NCBI RefSeq assembly: GCF_010686685.1
Contig: NZ_JAAGWD010000005.1
Coordinates: 1-64,000 of the forward strand
DNA from: Pontibacter burrus
GTDB taxonomy: Bacteria > Bacteroidota > Bacteroidia > Cytophagales > Hymenobacteraceae
DNA length: 64,000 bases
Reading direction: 5' to 3'
Part shown: positions 52,395-62,170 of the stretch, one piece after another
How positions within the stretch are numbered: the stretch's first letter is position 1
How the letters are laid out: every line of letters begins with the position of its first letter
The notes under the pieces: model-generated
Told to the model about the DNA's origin: nothing
Seen by the model: only the letters and a program-made list of their open reading frames with translations
The model's database searches: none
Translations under genes and position numbers: made by a program

Positions 52395-52853
52395 ATGAAG
52401 TCGGTGCTAACTATAGTTTTGTTTCTGTTGAGCTATTCAGAAACTATAGCCCAGGAAAAACTGCAAACGGGCCAGTATCTGTTCTCTGAAACCGGGACAG
52501 CTATAGTTAGATTAAAAGGTACTGATGAGGTTTTCAGCGTAAATCCGGAACCGGTTCTCACCATCCAGGATTTTGAAGAAGCTATAGTTGGATACGCTCA
52601 AGCTCCAAAAGGCAGATCGAGAGTCTTATTGATCAAACTCAGCCCCGAAGGCCAGCGAAAGTTCAGAGAGTTTACACTACAGAATATCGGTAAAATGTCA
52701 GGCACTGTTATAAGCGGGGAGCTTTATACAGCCATCGAGATCATGACAATGGTTGATATCCAGTACTTAGAGATCCGTATGCCTGGAACAAAAAGAAGTA
52801 CTAAGCAACTTGTAAACGACCTGAATGCTGAGATAGCGCGAAATAATAAATAA
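52395..52853 (+). CDS. Secreted protein resembling the SecDF P1-head subdomain
   Basis: A 152-residue exported protein (signal MKSVLTIVLFLLSYSETIAQ). The part after about residue 40 follows the SecD P1-head pattern: EPVLTIQDFEEAIVGYA, LLIKLSPEGQRKFREFTLQN, IGKMSGTVISGELYTAIEIM; in SecD this reads like (T)PEG...F...T...N.GK..AIVLDG. A free-standing secreted P1 head without the membrane part would not translocate proteins itself. It follows the small membrane protein by 10 bp. Moderate confidence in the fold, low in the role. Confidence 0.6.
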   Translation: MKSVLTIVLFLLSYSETIAQEKLQTGQYLFSETGTAIVRLKGTDEVFSVNPEPVLTIQDFEEAIVGYAQAPKGRSRVLLIKLSPEGQRKFREFTLQNIGKMSGTVISGELYTAIEIMTMVDIQYLEIRMPGTKRSTKQLVNDLNAEIARNNK

Positions 52854-52933
52854 ACTTAAGTCAGAACTTGAAGAAATGTAGAAGGAATCAACAACTTTCT
52901 AACTTCCCAAATTTATAACTTTCTAACTTTCCC

Positions 52934-53281
52934 TCACCCTCCTACTCTCTTGGCCTTGTAGCCAGCTGCCTGTAAGGTTTGCAGCACTTTATCCCGGAAA
53001 TCGCCCTGTATCAGGATTTCGCCGTCTTTAGCTGAGCCGCCTACGCCGCATTTATTCTTTAGCATTTTTCCCAGTTCTTTCAGATCGTCTTCGGTACCCA
53101 CAAAGCCCTCCACAAGCGTTACCTGCTTGCCTCCGCGCGATTTTTTATCCAGCATTACTTTCAGGTTCTGCTGTTGCGGCGGCAGGGTTTCGGCTTCGTG
53201 CTCCTGATCGTACTGGTACTCAAAATCAGAGCTGGTAGAGTAAACTACGCCACTTCGGCCTTTCTTATTTTTATCTTTCAC
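52934..53281 (-). CDS. SUI1-family translation factor (YciH/eIF1-like)
   Basis: A 115-residue protein. The C-terminal ~75 residues match SUI1/eIF1: [40 protein letters not shown] and the [18 protein letters not shown] tail. YciH-type proteins bind the 30S subunit and may check start-codon fidelity. The N-terminus is charged and variable. The start is a GTG (53281). It has low-complexity TTTCTAAC repeats just downstream. Confidence 0.9.
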   Translation of the reverse strand: MKDKNKKGRSGVVYSTSSDFEYQYDQEHEAETLPPQQQNLKVMLDKKSRGGKQVTLVEGFVGTEDDLKELGKMLKNKCGVGGSAKDGEILIQGDFRDKVLQTLQAAGYKAKRVGG

Positions 53282-53358
53282 GATTCTAAAACTAATTGAA
53301 AATGATGAATGAGTAATGATCGAAAACTAATTAATCATTACTTATTATTAAAAACTAA

Positions 53359-54243
53359 TTACGAAGGAATAAGCACTTTCAGAGCAAGCGGGTTCAGCTT
53401 TACATCAAACTGGCTTGCTTTGCCTTTATATTCACCGTCGGCATGGAACATCATAGGCTGCTCTGTTTCTACGCGCACCTGTGTGGTTTTAAAATACTCA
53501 GCACTCTGAGCATTTGCAAGCTGTTTGGTCAGCATACAATAGCTTAAGTTCAGGGCTTTTACTACATCCAGCTGCCGGATCAGGCATATATCCAAAAGAC
53601 CATCCCTGATATCGGCAAGGGGCGCAATGTAAGCGTTGTTCCCATATTGAGCTGCATTAGCAAAGGCCATTACAAAACAATCAGTAACCAGCTCTTTATC
53701 GTTTATCCAGACTTTTACGGGCAGGTGCCTATAGTTGCGAACTTCTTTTACAATAAGCTCTACGTAAGTCTTTAACCCGCGGCTTTTACTCCCCGCAAAC
53801 ACCGACGAGATGTAAGCATCAAAACCAATACCTGCTGTGGTAAAAAAAGGCATGTCGTTTATAGTTCCGCTATCAATCTGCGAGATCTGCCCTGTATTCA
53901 GCATCTTAATGGCATTGTTTAGCTGAAGCGGGATCTGCAGGTGACGCGCCAGCCCGTTTCCGGAACCTTTCGGAAGAATGGCCAGGGCGGTATTGGTGTA
54001 CTGCAGGCTTCGGGCAACTTCGTTTACGGTTCCATCGCCACCAACAGCTACTACAGCATAGTAGTTATCGGCTGCAGCTGCAGCTGCCAGCTCGGTGGCA
54101 TGGCCCGCATAATCTGTATAAACTATATCGTGATCCAGCTTTTTGTGGTCCAGGTATAGTTTAATGCGTGCAGCCACATCCACCTTACTCCTTGTGCCGG
54201 AAACAGGGTTTATAATGAATCGGATGCGGGGTAAGTTACTCAT
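53359..54243 (-). CDS. Diacylglycerol kinase-family lipid kinase
   Basis: A 294-residue kinase of the DAGK catalytic family (YegS/DgkB-like). The nucleotide loop GGDGTVNEVARSL (about 62-74) and N-terminal RIRFIINPVSG are typical, and GSGNGLARHL follows. I start at ATG 54243; an upstream ATG 21 codons earlier gives a hydrophobic Cys-rich stretch with no counterpart in the family. The product phosphorylates diacylglycerol or a related lipid. It follows the USP gene on the minus strand, separated by a terminator. Confidence 0.9.
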   Translation of the reverse strand: MSNLPRIRFIINPVSGTRSKVDVAARIKLYLDHKKLDHDIVYTDYAGHATELAAAAAADNYYAVVAVGGDGTVNEVARSLQYTNTALAILPKGSGNGLARHLQIPLQLNNAIKMLNTGQISQIDSGTINDMPFFTTAGIGFDAYISSVFAGSKSRGLKTYVELIVKEVRNYRHLPVKVWINDKELVTDCFVMAFANAAQYGNNAYIAPLADIRDGLLDICLIRQLDVVKALNLSYCMLTKQLANAQSAEYFKTTQVRVETEQPMMFHADGEYKGKASQFDVKLNPLALKVLIPS

Positions 54244-54293
54244 GCTGCACGTGTTTGTATAGCTGCAAAAGTAAACTATACAAGTGTAAACAA

Positions 54294-54324
54294 AAAGCCC
54301 GGCCATATAACTATAGCCGGGCTT
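54294..54324. terminator. Terminator with CTATAG in the loop
   Basis: AAAGCCCGGC pairs with GCCGGGCTTT around CATATAACTATA. It lies between the USP gene end and the lipid-kinase start. Confidence 0.88.
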
Positions 54325-54345
54325 TGCATACTATAAGGATTGGCT

Positions 54346-55188
54346 CTATAGTTGGTATGTAAGAACCGGGCGGCTGGTATGGTTTACCAGATCCTCGGCA
54401 ATACTGCCACTCAGCAGGTGCGACAGACCAGTTCGACCATGCGTCGCCATCATGATCATATCCGCATTAATATCCTCGGCAAAATGCAGAATGCCGTCTT
54501 CTTCCACTACATCATTGTAAATGTTGATTGTATAGTTTTGAAGGGCGTATTTTTCGGCAGCGTGTGCCAGCTTGCTTCTTAAATTAGAGCTCGACTCAAA
54601 TGCTCCTGGCGTGTTGATATATACTAGGTGAATACGTGCATCAAACAGCTGCTGAAATGATTTGAACACCTCCATGGCTTTGCCAACCTCGCGGCGGAAG
54701 TTAGATGCCAGCACAATCTCTCTCGGATGAAAATCAGTTTGGCGCTGCTTCACGGTTATTACAGGGCACTCGGCTGTGCGCACAACTTTCTCGGTGTTGG
54801 ATCCTATCAGGAACTCGTCTAACCCGCTAGAACCTTTTGAGCCCATTACCACCAGGTCTATTTTATCGTCTGCAATTACCTGTCTTATTTTACCGACAAT
54901 TCTCGCCACATCCACTTCCTGCACCACTTCCACACCTCTATGCTCCACTGTACCTATCAGTTTGTGCATATCTGTCTTTGTAGTTTCGAGCAGGCGCATC
55001 ATATAGAGTTGTTCCATGTTATCATTGAAGATAACATCGCCTGTAGCGCTAAAGCTGGTACCACGTGGGGCATCAATAACATGTAGTAATTTAATAGCGG
55101 CGCCTGTTCTGCGGGCAATGCTTACGGCTACTTCAAAAGCGTATTGAGCCTGTTCCGAAAAGTCTGTTGGTACAAGTATGCGTCTCAT
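54346..55188 (-). CDS. Universal stress protein, two tandem domains
   Basis: A 280-residue protein of two USP domains (about 1-145 and 150-280). Domain 1 has MRRILVPTDFSEQAQYAF and the ATP-binding glycine series GSKGSSGLDEFLIGSN; domain 2 has ATHGRTGLSHLLSGS, the G-x2-G-x9-G(S/T) pattern in both. The start is placed at 55188 (MRRILVP), since 25 further codons upstream read as a hydrophobic unrelated stretch over AT-rich spacer. Binds nucleotide in stress adaptation. It is transcribed after gapA with a terminator between them. Confidence 0.92.
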   Translation of the reverse strand: MRRILVPTDFSEQAQYAFEVAVSIARRTGAAIKLLHVIDAPRGTSFSATGDVIFNDNMEQLYMMRLLETTKTDMHKLIGTVEHRGVEVVQEVDVARIVGKIRQVIADDKIDLVVMGSKGSSGLDEFLIGSNTEKVVRTAECPVITVKQRQTDFHPREIVLASNFRREVGKAMEVFKSFQQLFDARIHLVYINTPGAFESSSNLRSKLAHAAEKYALQNYTINIYNDVVEEDGILHFAEDINADMIMMATHGRTGLSHLLSGSIAEDLVNHTSRPVLTYQL

Positions 55189-55312
55189 GGTGTCTGTGGT
55201 TTTATAGTGTTTGTTTATGCAAAAGTATATTACACCTATTGATATAAGTATGATATATATCAATTTAACAATTTATTTAAATCATTACTATATATACGGT
55301 TATAAAAAACGA

Positions 55313-55334
55313 AAGCCCGCTGTTCAGCGGGCTT
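55313..55334 (-). terminator. Terminator of gapA
   Basis: AAGCCCGCT pairs with AGCGGGCTT around TGTTC-like loop, with a TTTCGTTTTTT run on the minus strand after the stem. Confidence 0.88.
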
Positions 55335-55372
55335 CCTTGTAAGATACTATAGTTTAACTATAGTTATAATAA

Positions 55373-56428
<1,056 letters not shown>

Positions 56429-56518
56429 TTACAATTAGCATTAAGGAAAACCAATATATTTTTTGTATACTGATAAAGAAGGTCTTACAATAATTTACGT
56501 TTTTTTTAGCCGTAAATG

Positions 56519-56549
56519 TTTTGCAAAATACTTTTGTACCCTATATTTG
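56519..56549 (+). promoter_or_regulatory. Bacteroidetes-type promoter of tRNA-Glu
   Basis: TTTTG at 56519-56523, 18 bp, then TATATTTG at 56542-56549: the canonical -33/-7 pair of the Bacteroidetes primary sigma factor. The start would fall near 56556, about 20 bp before the tRNA. Confidence 0.8.
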
Positions 56550-56576
56550 CATCGTCAAACGACAAAAACACATGTT

Positions 56577-56648
56577 GGTCCGTTCGTCTAGGGGTTAGGA
56601 CTCCAGATTTTCATTCTGGCAACAGGGGTTCGATTCCCCTACGGACTA
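56577..56648 (+). tRNA. tRNA-Glu (anticodon TTC)
   Basis: Acceptor GGTCCGT pairs with ACGGACT; anticodon arm CCAGA-TTTTCAT-TCTGG gives anticodon TTC; T-arm AGGGGTTCGATTCCCCT. Discriminator A; CCA not encoded. It has its own promoter and a terminator 4 bp downstream. Confidence 0.97.
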
Positions 56649-56651
56649 CTG

Positions 56652-56688
56652 AAAGGGAAAAGTGATTATTTTGATCGCTTTTCCCTTT
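56652..56688 (+). terminator. Terminator of tRNA-Glu
   Basis: AAAGGGAAAAG(T)GAT pairs with GATCGCTTTTCCCTTT, followed by a T-rich run. Its sequence, and about 75 bp after it, recurs in imperfect form at 61285-61400. Confidence 0.9.
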
Positions 56689-56842
56689 TTCTTTTTCTAC
56701 TAAAATCTACTGTATTCGGCTGTTACGTGCGAAAAGCCCTTAACACTTGCTATACGATTATCCTATCCCCGTTTCAGATCCGACATGCAAGTCAACAACT
56801 TTTAAGCACAGCGTATCGGTGTCCGCTAATGCCCTAATTATC

Positions 56843-56995
56843 CTAACTTACACAATCCAGAAAGTACACCTTAAACTCTGCGCCTTCGTTCCAGGTTTCA
56901 ATAATGCCATCCGGATTCATGGCAAAAATGGCGTACTCTTTTACCTGCTCGATGAAAGTAGAAGTGATGCTCTCAATAAAATGTTTTGTTTTCAT
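56843..56995 (-). pseudogene. Truncated PAS-domain histidine kinase fragment (50 aa)
   Basis: ATG at 56995 to TAG at 56843. MKTKHFIESITSTFIEQVKE starts it, and VKEYAIFAMNPDGIIETWN followed by EGAE is the standard beginning of a PAS domain in phytochrome-type or hybrid kinases; the normal continuation (RIKGY) is replaced by FKVYFLDCVS and a stop. It is the remains of a larger gene. Its 3' half is absent from the window. Confidence 0.6.
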
Positions 56996-57609
56996 GCACA
57001 TTATAGGTTGCAGCACTTCCATAGTTACAGATCACTGACCCTGAACCAAATTGTGGTGCTGTAGGCAACCTAACGTGAAAGCGGATTTGAAGTTAAAGCT
57101 TGGCTATAAGTCAACAATATAACTATAGCTTCAGGCATCAAACAGGTAAACTATAGCTAAACACAAAATAATACTTTGCTTTAATTGCTACCTGCTGAGA
57201 ATTACATCGAGTAAATAAAATAGAAGCTGGGATCTTGGCTCTTACTTCCGCAAATGCAATGTAAGGTTTTAGCCCAAGTTCAGTTATGAATTATAGATTT
57301 TACACAAGCCTGCCAGACTCCTGGTTTATTAAATTTATAGTTCTAGCATATAGCAACCCAACTGGAGATCTGCAAGGCTAATGGTTTGGGTTTCGATCAA
57401 TCTTCCTAAAGTTTGACTTATCGACCTATTCAAGACTCAGAAAACACTGCTCGATAAAAGAGCAACATGCTTACTTATAATGACTCTTCGATCAAACAGC
57501 ATTTATACTAAAACTCATATCCGGGCCCTACTCAGCTATAGTTTCCATAATAATCTGTAAATTGAAAACACAGCGCTATGGTGTTATCTTCAATACATTC
57601 TCTTCCTAA
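56996..57609. other. Degenerate spacer, no gene seen
   Basis: About 600 bp after the PAS remnant and before the formylglycine-generating enzyme. AT-rich with a few CTATAG-type palindromes (57120, 57150, 57535). No open frame with a recognisable product. Confidence 0.5.
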
Positions 57610-58737
57610 TTACAGGGAGCTAACACATCGGAAACCAGTATGCTCCAATCCTGTATCAGGTGAAGATTTCATGCGGGCAGACGCCCGGTACCCTTTGCAG
57701 TAGGAGTCGTTACACAAAAAGGATCCACCCCGCATTACCTTTTTTGGAACATAAGCCTCTGTTGGGTCATTGCTTCTAGCAGGCCCATTGGGATTGTAAG
57801 AAACTTGCTCTTTCAGGCTGATGTAGTATTCTGCATCATACCAATCGGCACACCACTCCCATACATTTCCTGCCATATCGTATAAGCCATACGCGTTCGG
57901 GGCATATGAGCTGACTGAGGCTATGCCGGTATGCTTATCCCAATTGCTGTTCTGGTTGGGGAACTGTCCCTGCCAGGTATTGGATTTCGGTTTTCCTTTC
58001 TCTATCGCCTCCGTTCCCCAAGGGTACGGCTGATTCTCTATTCCTCCCCTTGCAGCAAACTCCCATTCAGCCTCCGTCGGCAACCGCTTCCCGGCCCAGG
58101 TAGCATAAGCCACCGCATCGTCCCACGATACATGTACGACGGGATGTTGCTCTTTACCCTCCAAATTGCTGCCCGGCCCCTGGGGATGACGCCAACTGGC
58201 ACCTTTTGTCCAGGACCACCACTGTCTTGCATCCTGTAATGTTATAGCATGTGCAGGTGGCGTAAACACGAGCGACGCTGCCACAAATAAGCTATCGGCA
58301 GGCTTTGGAGTACCAGGCGGTAATTGTTTCCTGATCTCTTCCCATTCCGGCACACGTTCAGCTGTAGTCACATAGCCGGTGGCTTCCACAAAGCTGGCAA
58401 ACTGGGCATTGGTAACTTCAGTAACATCCATCCAGAAGCCATCCACTTTTACCTGATGCAGGGGATACTCGTCCTGCCTTCCTTCAGTATCGGCTGCGCC
58501 CATGTAAAATGCACCTCCTTTTATCCACACCATCCCTTCGTGTGATACTTCGCCCTTCTTTATAGAGTCTGATTTAACTGTCGTCGTAAACCGGGAAGGC
58601 ATACTTTCATGACAGGAAGCTCGTGCCTCATCCACAACAACAGTTTTCTCTTCCAGTGCGCTTTCTTGTTTGCAGGACACAGTCAGGCAAAGCACACTGC
58701 AAAAAATAAAAGGAGCTTGTTTAGTGGACATCACCAT
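57610..58737 (-). CDS. Formylglycine-generating enzyme (sulfatase-modifying), lipoprotein
   Basis: A 375-residue FGE-sulfatase-domain protein (SUMF1 family). A signal peptide ends in a lipobox (CLTVSC, Cys near 21). The FGE fold runs about 67-375: MVWIKGGAFYMGAADTEG, PVVHVSWDDAVAYATWAGKR, TEAEWEFAARGG, NAYGLYDMAGNVWEWCADW, and the catalytic, copper-binding pair Cys342 and Cys347 in GGSFLCNDSYCKGYR, spaced as in human FGE (336/341). This marks a true formylglycine generator, unlike many FGE-fold relatives such as GldK. It follows the sulfatase gene by 155 bp on the minus strand and should activate it. Confidence 0.92.
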   Translation of the reverse strand: MVMSTKQAPFIFCSVLCLTVSCKQESALEEKTVVVDEARASCHESMPSRFTTTVKSDSIKKGEVSHEGMVWIKGGAFYMGAADTEGRQDEYPLHQVKVDGFWMDVTEVTNAQFASFVEATGYVTTAERVPEWEEIRKQLPPGTPKPADSLFVAASLVFTPPAHAITLQDARQWWSWTKGASWRHPQGPGSNLEGKEQHPVVHVSWDDAVAYATWAGKRLPTEAEWEFAARGGIENQPYPWGTEAIEKGKPKSNTWQGQFPNQNSNWDKHTGIASVSSYAPNAYGLYDMAGNVWEWCADWYDAEYYISLKEQVSYNPNGPARSNDPTEAYVPKKVMRGGSFLCNDSYCKGYRASARMKSSPDTGLEHTGFRCVSSL

Positions 58738-58892
58738 GCAAGAAGTTTAATTTTAAACCTATCTATTTAACTATATCCACAGCATCTCATTAATGGTCAA
58801 AGGCAAAAAGCAATGTTTTGAATGCGTTACAGATGTACAGTGATTCTATCTTCTAGCCAGTACTTTAAAGCACCGGAGTACAATTCTGCACT

Positions 58893-60683
58893 TTACTCTC
58901 CACCGCGTTGCAGTTCCAGTGCAGCCTTTTCTATGAGAGCCTTGTTCGTGGAATCCAGCTTCGATTTAAAAAAATTTTTTGGACCCAACACAGTATAGGC
59001 TCTGCCACCATGATAGGGTATATATCCTACTTTCTGTGAATATTCATTCCAGCCGCTTAACAATTCCTGGAGCTTTTCCGGTTTTTGCCTGGCAAGGTCT
59101 TGCTTCTCCCTTGGGTCTTCCTTCACATTAAACAATTGCCAGTCTTGTCCTTTACCAAAAGGAGGCATCAGGAATCGGATCTTCCAATCCCCTTTGTAGT
59201 AGGCCTTATTTTCCAGACTTTCAATTCCATAGCCGGCGTTCTCATCCCGAATGGTACTTCGTTTGTTGCTTAATAATTTATTGAATGAAGTACCGGTCAT
59301 AGCCGCTAATTTATTGTTTTTGTATGTATCAGGCCGCTTAGCTCCGGCAATCTCTAGCAGCGTAGGCATAATATCAGTGCCCAGAATTTTGTTGCTGGCA
59401 TCTATCCCTTTTATAGTTACGCCCTTCCCCGAGATAATGAATGGCACCCGGACACCTCCTTCACCTGTGGTAGTTTTGAAATAAGAATAAGGCGTAGCGG
59501 TTACTTCGGCCCACGCCCCTTGCAATGATACAAAGGAGTTTGGTTTACCCATGTTATCCAGGCTGTTATCAAACGGCTTCATGTCAGTTTTATAGAACGA
59601 TGGGTCTTTGGGGTTAGCGCCGTTATCACCGATCAGGATAACAATGGTATTTTCCAGTTTTCCTTTCTTTTGCAGGGCGTCCAGCACGCGTCCTATATTC
59701 AGGTCCATAATTTCCAGCATGGCAGCGTAGAGTTCCATGCGGCGGGCCTCTACCTTTTTCTCCTGAGCCGAAAGTTCGTTCCACTTTTTATATTCCCCTG
59801 AGCCAGGGTTCATCGGAAGGTCTTTCGGTATAAGGCCAAGCTTTTTCATATTCTCCATCCGTACCTGCCGGATGTGGTCATAGCCTTTGTCGTATGCGCC
59901 CTTGTATTTATCCATCCAGTCGTCTGGTACATGCAGCGGATCGTGGGGTGCCGTAAATGCCAGGTAACCGAAGAATGGTCGATCGTCCTTTTGCTCGGTA
60001 ATGTACTGGATCATCTTGTCGGCGTAATAGTTGGAAGAGTAAAAATCGTCCGGCAGCTTTTTCACCTTTACACTATCATCATAGTACACAGTGTGAATCA
60101 CTTCTTCTGGCCCTAAGGGAAAGCTGTTACTGAAATGGCTTGCTCCTCCACCCAGAAAAGAAAAGCTGCGTTCGAAGCCTTCCTCGAACGGGCGCTTGCC
60201 TTCTTCATGGCCCAAGTGCCATTTGCCACTCATGTAGGTATGATAGCCATTTTCCTGCAACACCTCCGGAAGTGTCATAACACGGTCGTTCAGATACCCT
60301 TCGTATCCGGGCTGCATGTACTGGCTGGCTGCCTGAAAAGGAGGCATAGCGCCAACGCCGCTGATGTGATTATCCATACCGGACATAAACATGGCTCGGG
60401 ATGGGGCGCAAAGCGGGGTGGTATAGCACTGTTGTACAATCAACCCGTTATCGGCTAATCGCTGGATGTTGGGAGTGCGGATTTCTCCACCGAAGGGAGT
60501 CAGATCTGAGTATCCCAGGTCATCTACCACGATCAGCAGCACGTTCGGTTTAGACTGGTTAGCAGAGGTATCAGTGTTTGTATTAGCCTCATTTTTGTCC
60601 TGTGTTTTACGATTTTCGCAGGACGATATGGTGAAGAGAAATCCTATACTATACAGACTGAGCAAAAAGGCAACTTTTTTCAT
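58893..60683 (-). CDS. Type I sulfatase (arylsulfatase), lipoprotein
   Basis: A 596-residue sulfatase with a lipobox signal (FTISSC). The activation motif is Cys92-Ala-Pro-Ser-Arg96 (TTPLCAPSRAMFMSG), with Cys converted to formylglycine. Metal-site residues are in VVDDLGYSDL near the N-terminus and ILIGDNGANPKDP (Asp-Asn) further on, with the conserved GKWHLGH near residue 155. Length is usual for arylsulfatase A-type enzymes. It stands directly upstream of the FGE gene. Likely substrate is a sulfated ester or glycan outside the cell. Confidence 0.95.
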   Translation of the reverse strand: MKKVAFLLSLYSIGFLFTISSCENRKTQDKNEANTNTDTSANQSKPNVLLIVVDDLGYSDLTPFGGEIRTPNIQRLADNGLIVQQCYTTPLCAPSRAMFMSGMDNHISGVGAMPPFQAASQYMQPGYEGYLNDRVMTLPEVLQENGYHTYMSGKWHLGHEEGKRPFEEGFERSFSFLGGGASHFSNSFPLGPEEVIHTVYYDDSVKVKKLPDDFYSSNYYADKMIQYITEQKDDRPFFGYLAFTAPHDPLHVPDDWMDKYKGAYDKGYDHIRQVRMENMKKLGLIPKDLPMNPGSGEYKKWNELSAQEKKVEARRMELYAAMLEIMDLNIGRVLDALQKKGKLENTIVILIGDNGANPKDPSFYKTDMKPFDNSLDNMGKPNSFVSLQGAWAEVTATPYSYFKTTTGEGGVRVPFIISGKGVTIKGIDASNKILGTDIMPTLLEIAGAKRPDTYKNNKLAAMTGTSFNKLLSNKRSTIRDENAGYGIESLENKAYYKGDWKIRFLMPPFGKGQDWQLFNVKEDPREKQDLARQKPEKLQELLSGWNEYSQKVGYIPYHGGRAYTVLGPKNFFKSKLDSTNKALIEKAALELQRGGE

Positions 60684-61284
60684 ACCCTTCGTTAATTAAG
60701 CTTACGAACGATAAGTCAAGCATCAAGACACGAAGCAAAATATCCATCACCTATAGTTGATGAGCACATTACTTTTCAGGCATAGCAAAAAGGGTGAAGA
60801 CACAGCTGCATCATAAAAACAGATACTACTGAACAACAGGGTAATTCTAACTGCCTACAGCAGTTGATGAGGGGAAAAACAGATCAGGTTTCTAAAGACG
60901 TATTACATCTTTACGATAATAAATCAACTCTGACTATCAGTATAAAAAAATAAGATACATCAATCATCCGTCGGGGCAGGTGGCATTTGTGCTTTTAAAT
61001 AGTGTTAAATTAACCCTTGATTTCACTCTTAGGGTTAATGCATTTATATAATTAGGGTACTGAGGAAATGAACGCGCGATAACTCAGAAAAGCCAATACA
61101 ATCCGAACTATCATTTAGAATAGAAACAACCTCTTAAGGCATCATACCAGATGCGCTCCCCAAATTCGATTTCAATATAAAACTATGTAACAATTAACTC
61201 TCCTCACATCATTCTAACTTCTTAAAGGAGGACTACAGTTTGAAAATGTGAATAATGTTAGATAATTCTTCATTTGACACACTA
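60684..61284. other. Spacer with no gene seen
   Basis: About 600 bp between the sulfatase start and the repeated terminator. AT-rich, includes one CTATAG (60751). Promoter for the sulfatase is expected here; I find no clear consensus pair. Confidence 0.45.
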
Positions 61285-61321
61285 AACGGGAAAAGCGATC
61301 AGACTGATCGCTTTTCCCGTT
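61285..61321. terminator. Strong terminator hairpin, copy of the tRNA-Glu terminator
   Basis: AACGGGAAAAGCGATCAG is followed after one base by its exact complement, an 18-bp stem, then TATCTTTTT. Matches the tRNA-Glu terminator in core GGGAAAAG-GAT-GATCGCTTTTCCC. Confidence 0.85.
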
Positions 61322-61400
61322 ATCTTTTTGCTCCGAAAACTCCTATATCTTGCTATAAAGAGTTAAAAAGCCCTTATCACTTGTGATTCGGTAATCATCC
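61285..61400. repeat. Imperfect copy of the tRNA-Glu downstream region
   Basis: Aligns with 56652-56766: hairpin arms GGGAAAAG and GATCGCTTTTCCC identical, then TCTTTTT and AAAAGCCCTTA-CACTTG (one base different) and TATCC-type sequence. The similarity runs about 110 bp with scattered changes and brackets the PAS-FGE-sulfatase segment. Confidence 0.7.
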
Positions 61401-61435
61401 ATTTCGAATTATGATACGATACTATTCCCGAAAGG

Positions 61436-62170
61436 CTACTGCTTCACTACCTTCCCTGAACCGGAGATCCGCTGACTTACATTAGGATCTCCTTTATAGT
61501 AGACAATACCACTTCCAGAGATAGATACATCAAGTTTTGTAGCAGCAGTCACTTGAGCTATACCTGATCCAGATATAGTTACTTCTACGCTTTCGGATTC
61601 CAGATCATACGATTCGACCCGACCTGAACCTGAAATATCGATACGATGTAAAGGAGTAATGCCTTGCAGTTGTAACTTCCCTGAACCGGTTATACGGGAT
61701 ATGATTCTGGCAGCTTCTACATCCAATCTTACATTTCCTGATCCGTTTAATTCAATATCCAGGTCAGATGCCGTGAAATTACTCCTGCCTTCAATACTAC
61801 CTGAACCATTCAGGTACAAAGACTCTACAGCCGGTAACGTAATATACACTTCTACACTTTTACTCCTCCGTACACACTCCGCATGGGTAATTTTCCAGGT
61901 GTCATCTCGCACAGCCGTTTCCACTTGATCAAGTATGTTAGGCTCCCCTCGAATTTCTACCTTTTGAACGGTACCCTGTGTCAGGTAAACTTTAAAATCG
62001 CCTTGCACATTAATTCTTCTAAATGGATCTAAGTTAAGAAGCCGGGTATCCATTGCACCTTCCCCTTTTATACACTTACTATCCTCACAGGAACCAAACA
62101 ACATAGTTACTGTTAAAAGTAGTAAAAGTCTAACCCTACCTACCCAGTTTAATGCAATTGCTTTCATCAT
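61436..62170 (-). CDS. GIN-domain (DUF2807) lipoprotein
   Basis: A 244-residue exported protein. Lipobox signal (MLFGSC, Cys near 28) and then a head-GIN beta-helix domain: FRRINVQGDFKVYLTQGT, VEIRGEPNILDQV, SLYLNGSGSIEGRS, IELNGSGNVRLDVEAARIIS, VTISGSGIAQV and ISGSGKVVKQ at the end. The repeated xGSG turns give a right-handed parallel beta-helix. Members are Bacteroidetes surface proteins of unknown use. The gene has its own spacer on both sides. Confidence 0.9.
   Translation of the reverse strand: MMKAIALNWVGRVRLLLLLTVTMLFGSCEDSKCIKGEGAMDTRLLNLDPFRRINVQGDFKVYLTQGTVQKVEIRGEPNILDQVETAVRDDTWKITHAECVRRSKSVEVYITLPAVESLYLNGSGSIEGRSNFTASDLDIELNGSGNVRLDVEAARIISRITGSGKLQLQGITPLHRIDISGSGRVESYDLESESVEVTISGSGIAQVTAATKLDVSISGSGIVYYKGDPNVSQRISGSGKVVKQ

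Noticed and set aside
56747..57064. Plus-strand 105-codon frame after tRNA-Glu
   Set aside because: The minus strand holds a clear PAS fragment in the same place, and the plus-strand product has no coherent pattern.
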